DNA of 48,150 bases, from the NCBI GenBank assembly GCA_002420305.1, contig DIHT01000122.1:1133-49282 (forward strand). The letters run 5' to 3'. Under the pieces are notes generated by a model. The model searched no databases and was not told the origin of the DNA. It saw nothing but the letters and a program-made list of their open reading frames with translations. Of this stretch, positions 6,505-13,517 are shown piece by piece; position 1 is the stretch's first letter, and every line of letters begins with the position of its first letter. The DNA is from Akkermansiaceae bacterium UBA5689 (GTDB taxonomy: Bacteria; Verrucomicrobiota; Verrucomicrobiia; Verrucomicrobiales; Akkermansiaceae). Position numbers and translations under genes: made by a program.

Positions 6505-7047
6505 ATGAAAAACATGGTGCCTCTGTTAGTTGTTCCGTTTCTCTTTAGCTGTGGGGATGGAGGTGGTGGGTCCAGTGACGTTGGAATTTCTAAGGACTTG
6601 GGCGCAGCGGCTGAAATTGCTGAATTGAAAGAGAGAATCACGAAACTGGAGAACTTGGTTTCGCGCGAAAGGCTTTCTTCTCATCAAAATTCGCAGCCTG
6701 AAACCAAGCCCTCGGGAGCGCCCTTCCCTAAGTTGTCTCCCTTCACGGAGGTTTCCTGCTACGAAGACAGGATCTTAGTGGCTTTTTCCGGTAAGCGTTA
6801 TGAGCTGGTCAGCATCGATGGGCTTTCCACCAAGCAGATCGTAGAGTCTTGTCGAAAAACCTTCTCTGCTCGATGGGAAAAGCGATTCGCCGAAGACTTG
6901 GTAGAAGTGATGTCGGGAATGGGGAAAGAGGTAGGGAGTTCCGTGAAGTTAGCTCTCAAAGAGTTGGATACAAACAACGTGATCACTGTTCCCGACGCTC
7001 CAATGACCGCAGCCAATCGGCGCGCAGTTTGGGAAAGCCGCCAGTAA
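6505..7047 (+). CDS. Lipoprotein with coiled coil and conserved C-terminal module
   Basis: A 180-aa protein starting with a lipoprotein leader, lipobox FLFSC (Cys16), then a Gly/Ser-rich linker. Residues ~33-56 have a heptad pattern (EIAELKERITKLENLV), i.e. a short coiled coil. After a Pro-rich stretch comes a compact domain (~80-180) with WEKRFAEDLVEVMSGMG and APMTAANRRAVWESR. I have the impression this module recurs in verrucomicrobial and planctomycetal proteins, but I cannot name it. It is probably anchored in a membrane and faces the periplasm, with the coiled coil mediating oligomerisation. The reading frame of its end overlaps nothing, and a DUF4190-like gene follows 107 bp downstream. 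Confidence 0.68.
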   Translation: MKNMVPLLVVPFLFSCGDGGGGSSDVGISKDLGAAAEIAELKERITKLENLVSRERLSSHQNSQPETKPSGAPFPKLSPFTEVSCYEDRILVAFSGKRYELVSIDGLSTKQIVESCRKTFSARWEKRFAEDLVEVMSGMGKEVGSSVKLALKELDTNNVITVPDAPMTAANRRAVWESRQ

Positions 7048-7104
7048 AAGGAGCAGTTATATCCCTAACAGTGCGGGAACAAGATCGGAGAGGCAGGAGC
7101 TACA

Positions 7105-7160
7105 AGCCGCGTGCTTGCTCACGGGTCTGCAAGCTGGTAGGGTTGAACTTAGCTATGAAG
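7105..7160 (+). repeat. Module D, copy 2 (5' leader of DUF4190-like gene)
   Basis: GCCGCGTGCTTGCTCACGGG, a spacer, TGGTAGGGTTGAACTTAGCT and ATGAAG. The block order is the same as at 2322-2376. Confidence 0.55.
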
Positions 7161-7514
7161 GCAGGAGAATCAAGCGATGCGTCTTGCGAAGAGGGGCCTA
7201 ATCCAAGACTCTTCCCCCGGATCAACCAACTGGCGAAGATCAGCTTCTTTATCGGAATCGGCGATGTAATTGGAGGGATTTATACCATTTTCGGAAACGG
7301 AGATGTCGACATGGTTCCTCTGTTGCTCATTGCTCTTCTGCCGACCTCCGTGGTCGGTGCTTTCTGCGGTCATTTTGCCTGCAAGCAGATCAGAGCGCGG
7401 AGACCTCATCAGAAAGGCAAAGCCATGGCCGTGTTTGGACTTATTGGTTGCTATGTTTATCTTGGGGTTTTCTTTTTCGGGTTTTGGCTGCTATCGCAGT
7501 ATTACATCGCGTGA
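7155..7514 (+). CDS. DUF4190-like small membrane protein (paralogue 2)
   Basis: A 119-aa paralogue of the protein at 2373-2729. Both share EEGPNPRLFPRINQLA, ISFFI.IGD..GGIY and the DUF4190-type block GHFACKQIRARRPHQKG; the middle (~46-60) and the C-terminal helix have diverged. Three hydrophobic segments are predicted. An open frame extends upstream to 6849 through the preceding lipoprotein gene, but the ATG at 7155 aligns with the start of paralogue 1 and with the shared leader. Function is unknown. The DNA is also clearly similar over the first half, so this is a fairly recent duplication. Confidence 0.72.
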   Translation: MKAGESSDASCEEGPNPRLFPRINQLAKISFFIGIGDVIGGIYTIFGNGDVDMVPLLLIALLPTSVVGAFCGHFACKQIRARRPHQKGKAMAVFGLIGCYVYLGVFFFGFWLLSQYYIA

Positions 7515-7637
7515 CTCAGTCTTGGCACCCCGGACTCTGCAGCTAATTCCGGTTAGATGGGCCGTGTATCGTGAGGGATTCGGGTCCTCCATTGTTGATC
7601 ACTCAGGTCGATGATCGCATTTAACGTATCGATTATG

Positions 7638-7674
7638 GCCCCCTGTCTTCTTCGGCTAACTTTTTAGGGTGAAG
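7638..7674 (+). repeat. Module B, partial copy 3 (overlaps a gene start)
   Basis: GGCCCCCT, a diverged middle, then TAACTTTTTAGGGTGAAG. Compared with copy 1, the ATG has become AGG, but the next in-frame codon GTG (7669) serves as start of the 212-aa lipoprotein gene. Confidence 0.5.
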
Positions 7675-8307
7675 TTTACTACTATCAAGCGCCTTGGGCT
7701 TCCCTCAGGTCTGATTGCAGCAGTATTAGCCGTATCCTCCTGCGCACAAATCGCAGCGGTCCCTCTTGTGGTCGTTGGCGTCCCAGTAGCAGCGGTATTT
7801 TTGGTCGGTTTCGTTGGGGTTGCGACTCTAACCCAGGCGATGGAGGGTTTCGATGCTCAGGAACGGAAACGAAAGGCTAAGCCACGCAAGGACGGCCCTT
7901 TTATTGAATACTGGACGAACGGGAAGAAAAGTGTGGTAGGAACCTACAAAAATAAAAAGCTAGATGGTGTTTATACCGAGTATTTCGAGTCTGGTAAGAA
8001 GAAGAGTGAATTAACTTACGTGGGGGGTGAGAGAAATGGACCGTATGCTTCGTGGTTCGAAAGCGGGCAGAAGTCCGTAGAAGGGACGTTTAAAGCAGGT
8101 AAGGAGCATGGCACTACTAAGTGCTATCACGAAAACGGGAAATTGAGTTACCTGAAAGGCCATGGACCAAGTCGTAACGAAACGACCTGGCACAAAAACG
8201 GCCAGCGGGAGAGCGTAACGAAATATAAAAACGGGAAGCTTATCCTTAGGCAGACATGGAATGATAAGGGCAAAGAACTTGAGGAATTACGACGAATGCC
8301 CGATTAA
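7669..8307 (+). CDS. MORN_2/YwqK-type repeat lipoprotein (tandem paralogue 1)
   Basis: A 212-aa protein. Residues 1-25 form a lipoprotein leader with lipobox VSSC (Cys25), followed by a second hydrophobic stretch (~28-55). A conserved basic block (ERKRKAKPRKDGPF) leads into five W/Y-x-x-x-G-(K/Q)-(K/Q) MORN_2-like repeats of about 22-24 residues. The start is GTG at 7669, lying inside module B. It is the same length as, and collinear with, the next gene. MORN_2 proteins are annotated as YwqK-type antitoxins in databases, but no toxin neighbour is visible; a surface-exposed repeat lipoprotein is the safer reading. Confidence 0.75.
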   Translation: MKFTTIKRLGLPSGLIAAVLAVSSCAQIAAVPLVVVGVPVAAVFLVGFVGVATLTQAMEGFDAQERKRKAKPRKDGPFIEYWTNGKKSVVGTYKNKKLDGVYTEYFESGKKKSELTYVGGERNGPYASWFESGQKSVEGTFKAGKEHGTTKCYHENGKLSYLKGHGPSRNETTWHKNGQRESVTKYKNGKLILRQTWNDKGKELEELRRMPD

Positions 8308-8482
8308 TCGCATCCAAGAAGGTTTCAGGAGGATGAGCCGCTCAGGTAAATCAGGCGTGGGCGCGGCCACTTGAAGGATTGCTATCAGGGGCTTTTAAAG
8401 CCCAGCAATGATCGCTCTCGTCGATGTTTGAATCGGACTTAACGATTTTGTACAAAGTATCCTTTAACGTAATATTTCTAGT

Positions 8483-9121
8483 ATGCGTTCAGATGTTATC
8501 AAGCGGGTCGGTTTCCGATCCAGTATCCTCGCTCTCATTCTGAGCTTGTCCTCGTGCGGTTATTCATCCAATCCCCTCGCGGAGGCTGCGATGATTCCAG
8601 CAAGCGCTGCTTTTATCGTTGGGGGTCTCGGTATTGTCGGCCTTTCACAGGCGATGAGGATCTTCGAAACTGAAGAGCAAGAGCGTGAATCCAAGCCCAG
8701 GAAGGATGGTCCCTTCACCGACCATTGGCCCAATGGAAAGAGAAAGGCGGTAGGCAGTTATAAAGGAAACAAGTTGGACGGGCTCTACACGACCTATTAC
8801 GAGAGCGGCAAAAAAAAGAGCGAGGTAATTTATAGGTCAGGGGAAAGAAATGGACCTCACACTTTATGGCACAAGAATGGTCAAAAGTCGCTGGAAGGAG
8901 TGTTCAAGGACGGCAAATCCCATGGCGCTAGTAAAAGCTATCACGAGAACGGGCAGATAAGGTCCCTTGCGAGTGGGAATTCAAATGGCACTACCATCGC
9001 GTGGCACAAAAACGGTCAGAAGCAGAGCGTGTCTACCTATAAAAATGGAATGCTGATCTCCCGAAAGATCTGGAACGAGCACGGTAAAATGACCGAGTCG
9101 TTGCGACGGAATCCTGAATAA
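8483..9121 (+). CDS. MORN_2/YwqK-type repeat lipoprotein (tandem paralogue 2)
   Basis: A 212-aa protein, the tandem duplicate of the preceding gene: same length, lipobox LSSC at Cys25, same second hydrophobic stretch, same KPRKDGPFT.HWPNGK block and the same five repeats (for example WHKNGQKSLEGVFKDGK). Roughly half the residues agree, so the copies are old enough to have diverged while keeping every motif, which argues that both are functional. The ATG at 8483 is clear. Upstream, TTTAACGTA (8463-8471) recurs before the first copy (7620-7628) and may be part of a shared promoter. Confidence 0.76.
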   Translation: MRSDVIKRVGFRSSILALILSLSSCGYSSNPLAEAAMIPASAAFIVGGLGIVGLSQAMRIFETEEQERESKPRKDGPFTDHWPNGKRKAVGSYKGNKLDGLYTTYYESGKKKSEVIYRSGERNGPHTLWHKNGQKSLEGVFKDGKSHGASKSYHENGQIRSLASGNSNGTTIAWHKNGQKQSVSTYKNGMLISRKIWNEHGKMTESLRRNPE

Positions 9122-9481
9122 AACCGGTTATTTCCCTACGGGTTGGTCTAGGTCTAGGACAAGTTACGGGATTCTACAAATCGGGTCTTGGTTTATCATC
9201 ATGCGCTGCGTCTTGGCCGCTAAATTTCCAATTTTGCTGCCTTTTTTCGATGGGCCGCCTGAGGAGGTCCCAAGCGAATACTCGACTGCGCGACGGTTAC
9301 TGGCGTTTGCCGGTGGAGTTGTCATATTATGGTGAGACATTCTTTTGCAGGGTCCTTCTAAACGGTAGGAAGATGTGAATTGGAGATACTCACCTGGGAC
9401 TCAACCTGCAGAGGTGGGAGGCCTTCTAATTCCCGCCAACACGAAAGATATTCGGCCAGTTTAAGCGTTTCAAGGCGATGG
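9122..9481. other. Intergenic stretch, end of the accessory island
   Basis: A 360-bp gap between convergent genes. Apart from the 44-codon frame at 9201-9335 I see nothing: no repeat A copy, no strong hairpin. Confidence 0.4.
9201..9335 (+). CDS. Small ORF (44 aa), possible gene fragment
   Basis: ATG at 9201 encodes 44 residues: a hydrophobic start (LAAKFPILLPFF), an acidic middle (DGPPEEVPSEYSTARR) and a C-terminal hydrophobic stretch (LLAFAGGVVILW) cut off by TGA. The break inside what looks like a transmembrane helix suggests the N-terminal remnant of a longer membrane protein. No family recognised. Confidence 0.25.
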   Translation: MRCVLAAKFPILLPFFDGPPEEVPSEYSTARRLLAFAGGVVILW

Positions 9482-11122
9482 CTATTCCCCGATAACAATA
9501 TTATCGATAGTCAGGCCGCTGAAGGCGTCTACCGAATCGTCACTCTGAAAGGTCCATTCGACAATAACTGCTGCCTCTCCGAGTGCCTCTTGGGTCACCT
9601 CTGTAGTCAGAAGACGGTAGTCTTTGTCCAAGACTGTCATGTCAATCTGCACCGGGGCTCCGAGTTGCTCGTAAGAGCCAGCTCGGAGAAAGCGAACAGA
9701 TGCGGTGTCGGCTAGGCCATCACCATCACGGAATACCTCGAAACTCAGCTGCGCCGTAGAAGCTGCAGACAAGTCTATCTCTGGTGAACGCAAAGAAATA
9801 TTGGACCCTGGCCCATAGTCACCAAGGTTTGTTGTGAACGCGTTAAGAGAATCATTCGCGCCCATCAACGGCCCCGTAGAGCCGGCAGGCATTCCAAGGA
9901 TCCATTCTGTGGTGCCATTTTCATCATTCACTAACGTGTCCCAACCATCCGCGCCTGATTCTAGATCATCTGAAAAGTAAATCTCGGGAGGCGCCGTAAA
10001 TTCTTCCACGACAAACAACCGAGAGGAATCGTCCGGAAGCGGCAGGACTAGTAAGTTCCGGGGCGGTGTCGCTGTAATGTCAGCGTTTTCCTCAAAGACA
10101 GCCCACTCGGCTGAAGAGGATGTGCTTGGGTCGGCAGCACTCCGCAGGGTGTAGAGCTTGCCCACTTGGCTTTCCCAGCTGATTTCCAAGCTGTTGCCAG
10201 ACGCATTGATTTCGAGTTGCTTCAAGGGCTCTTGCGACTCTCTTCCCATCACATCATCGAATGTGGTTCCGACCCGAATTTCATCCACATATCCAACCTG
10301 AGTGTCGCTGAAATTCAAGACGTCCAAGGACTGTTGAGTTGCAAGATCGAAGTCAAACGTATCCATGACCATGGCCTCATTCTCGTCCGGTTCGGTCGTA
10401 ATATCGGTGATGATAAATGCAAAGATTTCGTCCGGGGTCCCCTGTGGATTCCAGTTCACCTTGAGCGCCAGCAAGAAAACATCACTTGCAGCTGGTCCGT
10501 TAAAAGTGGGCGTCGCTTCCGCAGCAAGCTGAGAGGCTCCAATCGAGCTATTGTAGACGGCCGTACGGATGTTCCGTTGTTGGCCGCTTCTCGCAACGAT
10601 GCCAAACCCTACCCCGAAGCCGGGAGCTTCCAATCCCTGATTGTCGTCACTTACCATCATTTCCGAGTGGAGCCCGATCCCGAAGTCGGGCCCGCTGAAG
10701 CCGAAGTCCTGGAACAGGAAGCTCATCCACATCGTTGAGTTGTCCGCAGTCAGTTCTGCGGTAGCGGCGGGGTCGATTGGAGCACTCGCGGCCACTTGGC
10801 CGACTCGCTGCCGCCGTTCATACGCATTGCCGTTGACGGGTAATTCATTGCCCGCAAGGTCTGTAAACGTCACGCCTTCATCGGCGATATCTCCCTCATT
10901 GGTAGGAGCGATATTATTTGCGGTCCCGTTTCCGCCTGCATCCCTGTGAGACCAGCTTCCAAGTCCGATACCCGTATCATATGGCTGTGATGAATCACCA
11001 AAGAATCGCCCATTATTCGCCTCTGCTGTCGATTCGTAGGCAAAAGGTTCGTATATGCTTAGATCAGCCGACGCAGCACCAAGAAGACTGGCAAGGGCTG
11101 GAGCGATCATCCTGATCTTCAT
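9482..11122 (-). CDS. Large exported beta-rich protein (lectin-like / jelly-roll)
   Basis: A 546-aa protein with a signal peptide (residues 1-19, ending ASA). Residues ~20-300 start with LSIYEPFAYES and resemble the concanavalin-like domain common in large verrucomicrobial secreted proteins (for example WMSFLFQDFGFSG). A ~80-residue segment (ISWESQVGKLYTLRSA...) resembles the short domains that follow such lectin folds. The C-terminal ~165 residues (DDLESGADGWDTLVND... to FSGLTIDNIVIGE) look like a second jelly roll of the MAM/choice-of-anchor type. Composition is acidic, typical of marine exported proteins. No catalytic motif is visible. It is likely a surface or extracellular adhesin or binding protein. 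No C-terminal sorting signal is evident. Confidence 0.68.
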   Translation of the reverse strand: MKIRMIAPALASLLGAASADLSIYEPFAYESTAEANNGRFFGDSSQPYDTGIGLGSWSHRDAGGNGTANNIAPTNEGDIADEGVTFTDLAGNELPVNGNAYERRQRVGQVAASAPIDPAATAELTADNSTMWMSFLFQDFGFSGPDFGIGLHSEMMVSDDNQGLEAPGFGVGFGIVARSGQQRNIRTAVYNSSIGASQLAAEATPTFNGPAASDVFLLALKVNWNPQGTPDEIFAFIITDITTEPDENEAMVMDTFDFDLATQQSLDVLNFSDTQVGYVDEIRVGTTFDDVMGRESQEPLKQLEINASGNSLEISWESQVGKLYTLRSAADPSTSSSAEWAVFEENADITATPPRNLLVLPLPDDSSRLFVVEEFTAPPEIYFSDDLESGADGWDTLVNDENGTTEWILGMPAGSTGPLMGANDSLNAFTTNLGDYGPGSNISLRSPEIDLSAASTAQLSFEVFRDGDGLADTASVRFLRAGSYEQLGAPVQIDMTVLDKDYRLLTTEVTQEALGEAAVIVEWTFQSDDSVDAFSGLTIDNIVIGE

Positions 11123-11213
11123 TATTCAGCAGGTAGCAGGCCCCGCAATAGAGGGCAAGAACAAGTCGTCTTCCCTCCGGATTGGATAGTCTTACCCGCC
11201 GCCGGCCTTTGTG

Positions 11214-11240
11214 TCCCGTGCAGAGGCTAGGGTGCAAGGA
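11214..11240 (+). repeat. Dispersed repeat A, degenerate copy 6
   Basis: TCCCGTGCAGAGGCTAGGGT followed by GCAAGGA, between the large exported protein and the serine hydrolase. It is the most diverged and most distant copy, outside the main island. Confidence 0.4.
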
Positions 11241-11288
11241 TCCGGTTGAGGTTGCACCACAAACTGAATGAATAATTCCCGAACCGTA

Positions 11289-12806
11289 TCATTCACCCCT
11301 TAGGATGGGCAGCTCTCTGGGGCCAAAAAGCGAGTGCCGCAATTCGCTTGTCCACGTCATCCGGTGATCTTTGAATTGGAATCTATAGAAGATGCTTGCC
11401 GGGGTTTCGGTAAGATAGACCGTTACATGATATTCGTCTGGTTTGACCCAGCCCCCACTGGCGCCAATTTTACGGCTCATGTTTTGTGTGTAGGGTAGAT
11501 CCTGTTTCATTTCGGACCGAACATACTTCTGGTTGCCCAGATGGAGGGTTTCGATTCCATGCTCCATGTTCACGGTAATCCGATGGTCGTCGCCATGCAG
11601 ATCAAACGAAACAGAGTGGACGCCGGCTTCATTTTTAAGAACTTGGAATTTTTGCTGAAGGAGGCCTTTCGACACTGAAGACCGACTCTTTCCGTTAACT
11701 GGCGGGAGCTTCAGGTCTTTCAATTTAAGGGCTAAAGCCTGGACTGTGGGAGAGTGGGGCTCAACAGGCTCCAAGGCCATGGCGGGTAGAAGAAGTTCCC
11801 ATACAGCTTTCATTACCGCTCCCATGTCATTGGTTCCTGAGGTGATCGCAACCACCGTCTCGTGCTCGGGAATAACGATGCAGAATTGTCCGAAGGCTCC
11901 ATCTCCCCGATAACAATTATACCGACAGCGCCAAAACTGGAATCCATACCCCTGATCCCAATCATTTTCGGGATTGCTGCCGGTGGACGTTTGTCTGGAG
12001 GTGGCCTCTTGAACCCATGCTTCAGAAAGGATACGGTTTCCGTGCCAAACCCCTTTTTGAAGGTAGAGTTGGCCTAGTTTGGCAATATCCTCGGTGGTGA
12101 TCCGGAGCCCCCAACCTCCCGTGGTGACGCCCTCTGGTGAGAGGTCCCATTCGGGTTTCTTAATCTCCAATGGTTGAAAGAGACGTTTCTCTAGATAGTC
12201 CACAACTCTTTCACCCGTGACCGATTGTAGGATTGCCGACAGCATATAGGTAGCGGCAGAGTTGTATTGGAAATGAGTTCCAGGCTTGAACTCAATTTCC
12301 GAATCAAGAAAGGCTTTCACCCAATCGGATTTCTTATCAAAGAGACGTGGCTCCTTGCGGTGACCGGTCGTCATTGTAATCAGGTCCCGAATACGCATGG
12401 CTTTTAGCTGCCAACTCGGATCGGCTGGAGTGTCATGTGGGAAGAAGGAAATTACCGGATCATCAAGTGACAACTTGCCTTCCCCAATGGCCAACCCTAC
12501 AGCTGTGGAGGTAAAGCTCTTGCTGAGGGAATGCATGAGATGCGGTGTTGTTTCCTCAAAGGGAGTCCACCATCCCTGGGCGATTCGTTTGCCATGACGA
12601 AGGATCATGAAGCTGTGCACAGCATCGACTTCCTGCTCTAAACGATCAACAAACGACAGGATTGCAGCAGATGGGACACCCTGCTTTTCCGGCAGGCAGG
12701 CTGGTAGAGAATTAGGATTCTGGGCGTGTGCCCCAGACCAGAGGAGAAGCCCAAAAAGACCAACCAACCCCTTGACAGAAATGAATAGCTTCACGCGGCC
12801 GACCAT
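11289..12806 (-). CDS. Serine hydrolase, class C beta-lactamase / esterase family
   Basis: A 505-aa secreted protein; signal peptide to ~28 (GAHA). The penicillin-binding-protein fold is shown by S-x-x-K as SLSK (Ser93, Lys96) and the Y-x-S motif YNS (181-183), with DLITMTTGH and GEGKLSLDDPV typical of the family. The third motif, normally H/K-x-G, is not certain. Residues after ~350 form an additional beta-rich C-terminal domain. Members include D-alanyl-D-alanine peptidases, esterases and related enzymes; the substrate cannot be decided here, and true beta-lactamase activity is unlikely on context. ATG at 12806. It stands alone, transcribed leftward. Confidence 0.85.
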   Translation of the reverse strand: MVGRVKLFISVKGLVGLFGLLLWSGAHAQNPNSLPACLPEKQGVPSAAILSFVDRLEQEVDAVHSFMILRHGKRIAQGWWTPFEETTPHLMHSLSKSFTSTAVGLAIGEGKLSLDDPVISFFPHDTPADPSWQLKAMRIRDLITMTTGHRKEPRLFDKKSDWVKAFLDSEIEFKPGTHFQYNSAATYMLSAILQSVTGERVVDYLEKRLFQPLEIKKPEWDLSPEGVTTGGWGLRITTEDIAKLGQLYLQKGVWHGNRILSEAWVQEATSRQTSTGSNPENDWDQGYGFQFWRCRYNCYRGDGAFGQFCIVIPEHETVVAITSGTNDMGAVMKAVWELLLPAMALEPVEPHSPTVQALALKLKDLKLPPVNGKSRSSVSKGLLQQKFQVLKNEAGVHSVSFDLHGDDHRITVNMEHGIETLHLGNQKYVRSEMKQDLPYTQNMSRKIGASGGWVKPDEYHVTVYLTETPASIFYRFQFKDHRMTWTSELRHSLFGPRELPILRGE

Positions 12807-12969
12807 TCCAAATTGTTTTTATAAGCAAAGGAATTTCCTCGCGCCAGAGCGACGAAAGTTAGCTCAAATGGGTCATAATCCAAGTATACCCTCTCTCCAG
12901 ACAAGCCCTATTGGCTGGCATAGGTAACAGAGCTTCTCCCTGACAAAATTCACAGACTTGTTCCACTCT

Positions 12970-13398
12970 CTACCCACCGGCGAAAACAGGCTTAAAACCG
13001 GCTTCGATCAGGATACGTTTCACCTCTTCTCGTTTATCGCCCTGGATTTCGATACGGCCTTCTTTGACCGTGCCTCCAACGCCGCAGGCTTTTTGCATCT
13101 TCTTGGCAAGGTCCTGTTTTTCGGGTTGTCCAATTCCAGTAAAGTTTTTAACTACGGTGACGGCCTTTCCTCCACGATGCGCAGTCTGACGGATGATGTC
13201 CACACGTCCGCGATTCGGATTCTTCTGTCCGCGCTTGGATGTCTTCGCAGGCTGGCTTTGAGAGTTCTCCGAGGATGCCGGTTGAGATTCACTGTTGGGG
13301 CCAGATGGCAGTTTTCCCAACGCCGGCATGTGATCAAACGGGTTGTGTGTTAACCCCTCGCCCCCGGTTGTCGTTTTGCGTTTTTTTTTGCGGCTCAC
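12970..13398 (-). CDS. yciH: SUI1/YciH-family translation factor
   Basis: A 142-aa protein with a basic start (SRKKKRKTTTGG), a Gly/Pro/Ser-rich linker (~25-65) and a C-terminal SUI1 domain (~68-142): RRT-type DIIRQTAHRGGKAVTVV, then LAKKMQKACGVGGTVKEG and IEIQGDKREEVKRIL. This is the eIF1-like YciH fold, which in bacteria influences initiation fidelity. The frame is open to 13521, but the extra 41 residues look non-coding, and the GTG at 13398 gives the normal start and length. The lysines are encoded by a run of nine A, a potential slippage site. It lies 119 bp downstream of the sulfatase, same strand. Confidence 0.85.
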   Translation of the reverse strand: MSRKKKRKTTTGGEGLTHNPFDHMPALGKLPSGPNSESQPASSENSQSQPAKTSKRGQKNPNRGRVDIIRQTAHRGGKAVTVVKNFTGIGQPEKQDLAKKMQKACGVGGTVKEGRIEIQGDKREEVKRILIEAGFKPVFAGG

Positions 13399-13517
13399 GG
13401 TTTCTATGTAGGCAAACAGGACATAAAACACACGCATACTTGGATGTTTCTTGACTCCCTGATGTCCCCCCGGCCGAAGTTCGGCTTCCCTCGAAAATGG
13501 AGTAGGGCGTGTCGCTG

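Noticed and set aside
1..9300. An integron or super-integron cassette array, suggested by small genes separated by similar intergenic repeats.
   Set aside because: Genes point in both directions, no integrase is present, repeat A lacks the paired core sites (RYYYAAC ... GTTRRRY) of attC sites, and modules of several types occur instead of one recombination site.
10166..10738. A 190-codon plus-strand frame opposite the large exported protein.
   Set aside because: It is a shadow of the minus-strand gene, without start context or recognisable motifs; the minus-strand product has a signal peptide and beta-rich domains.
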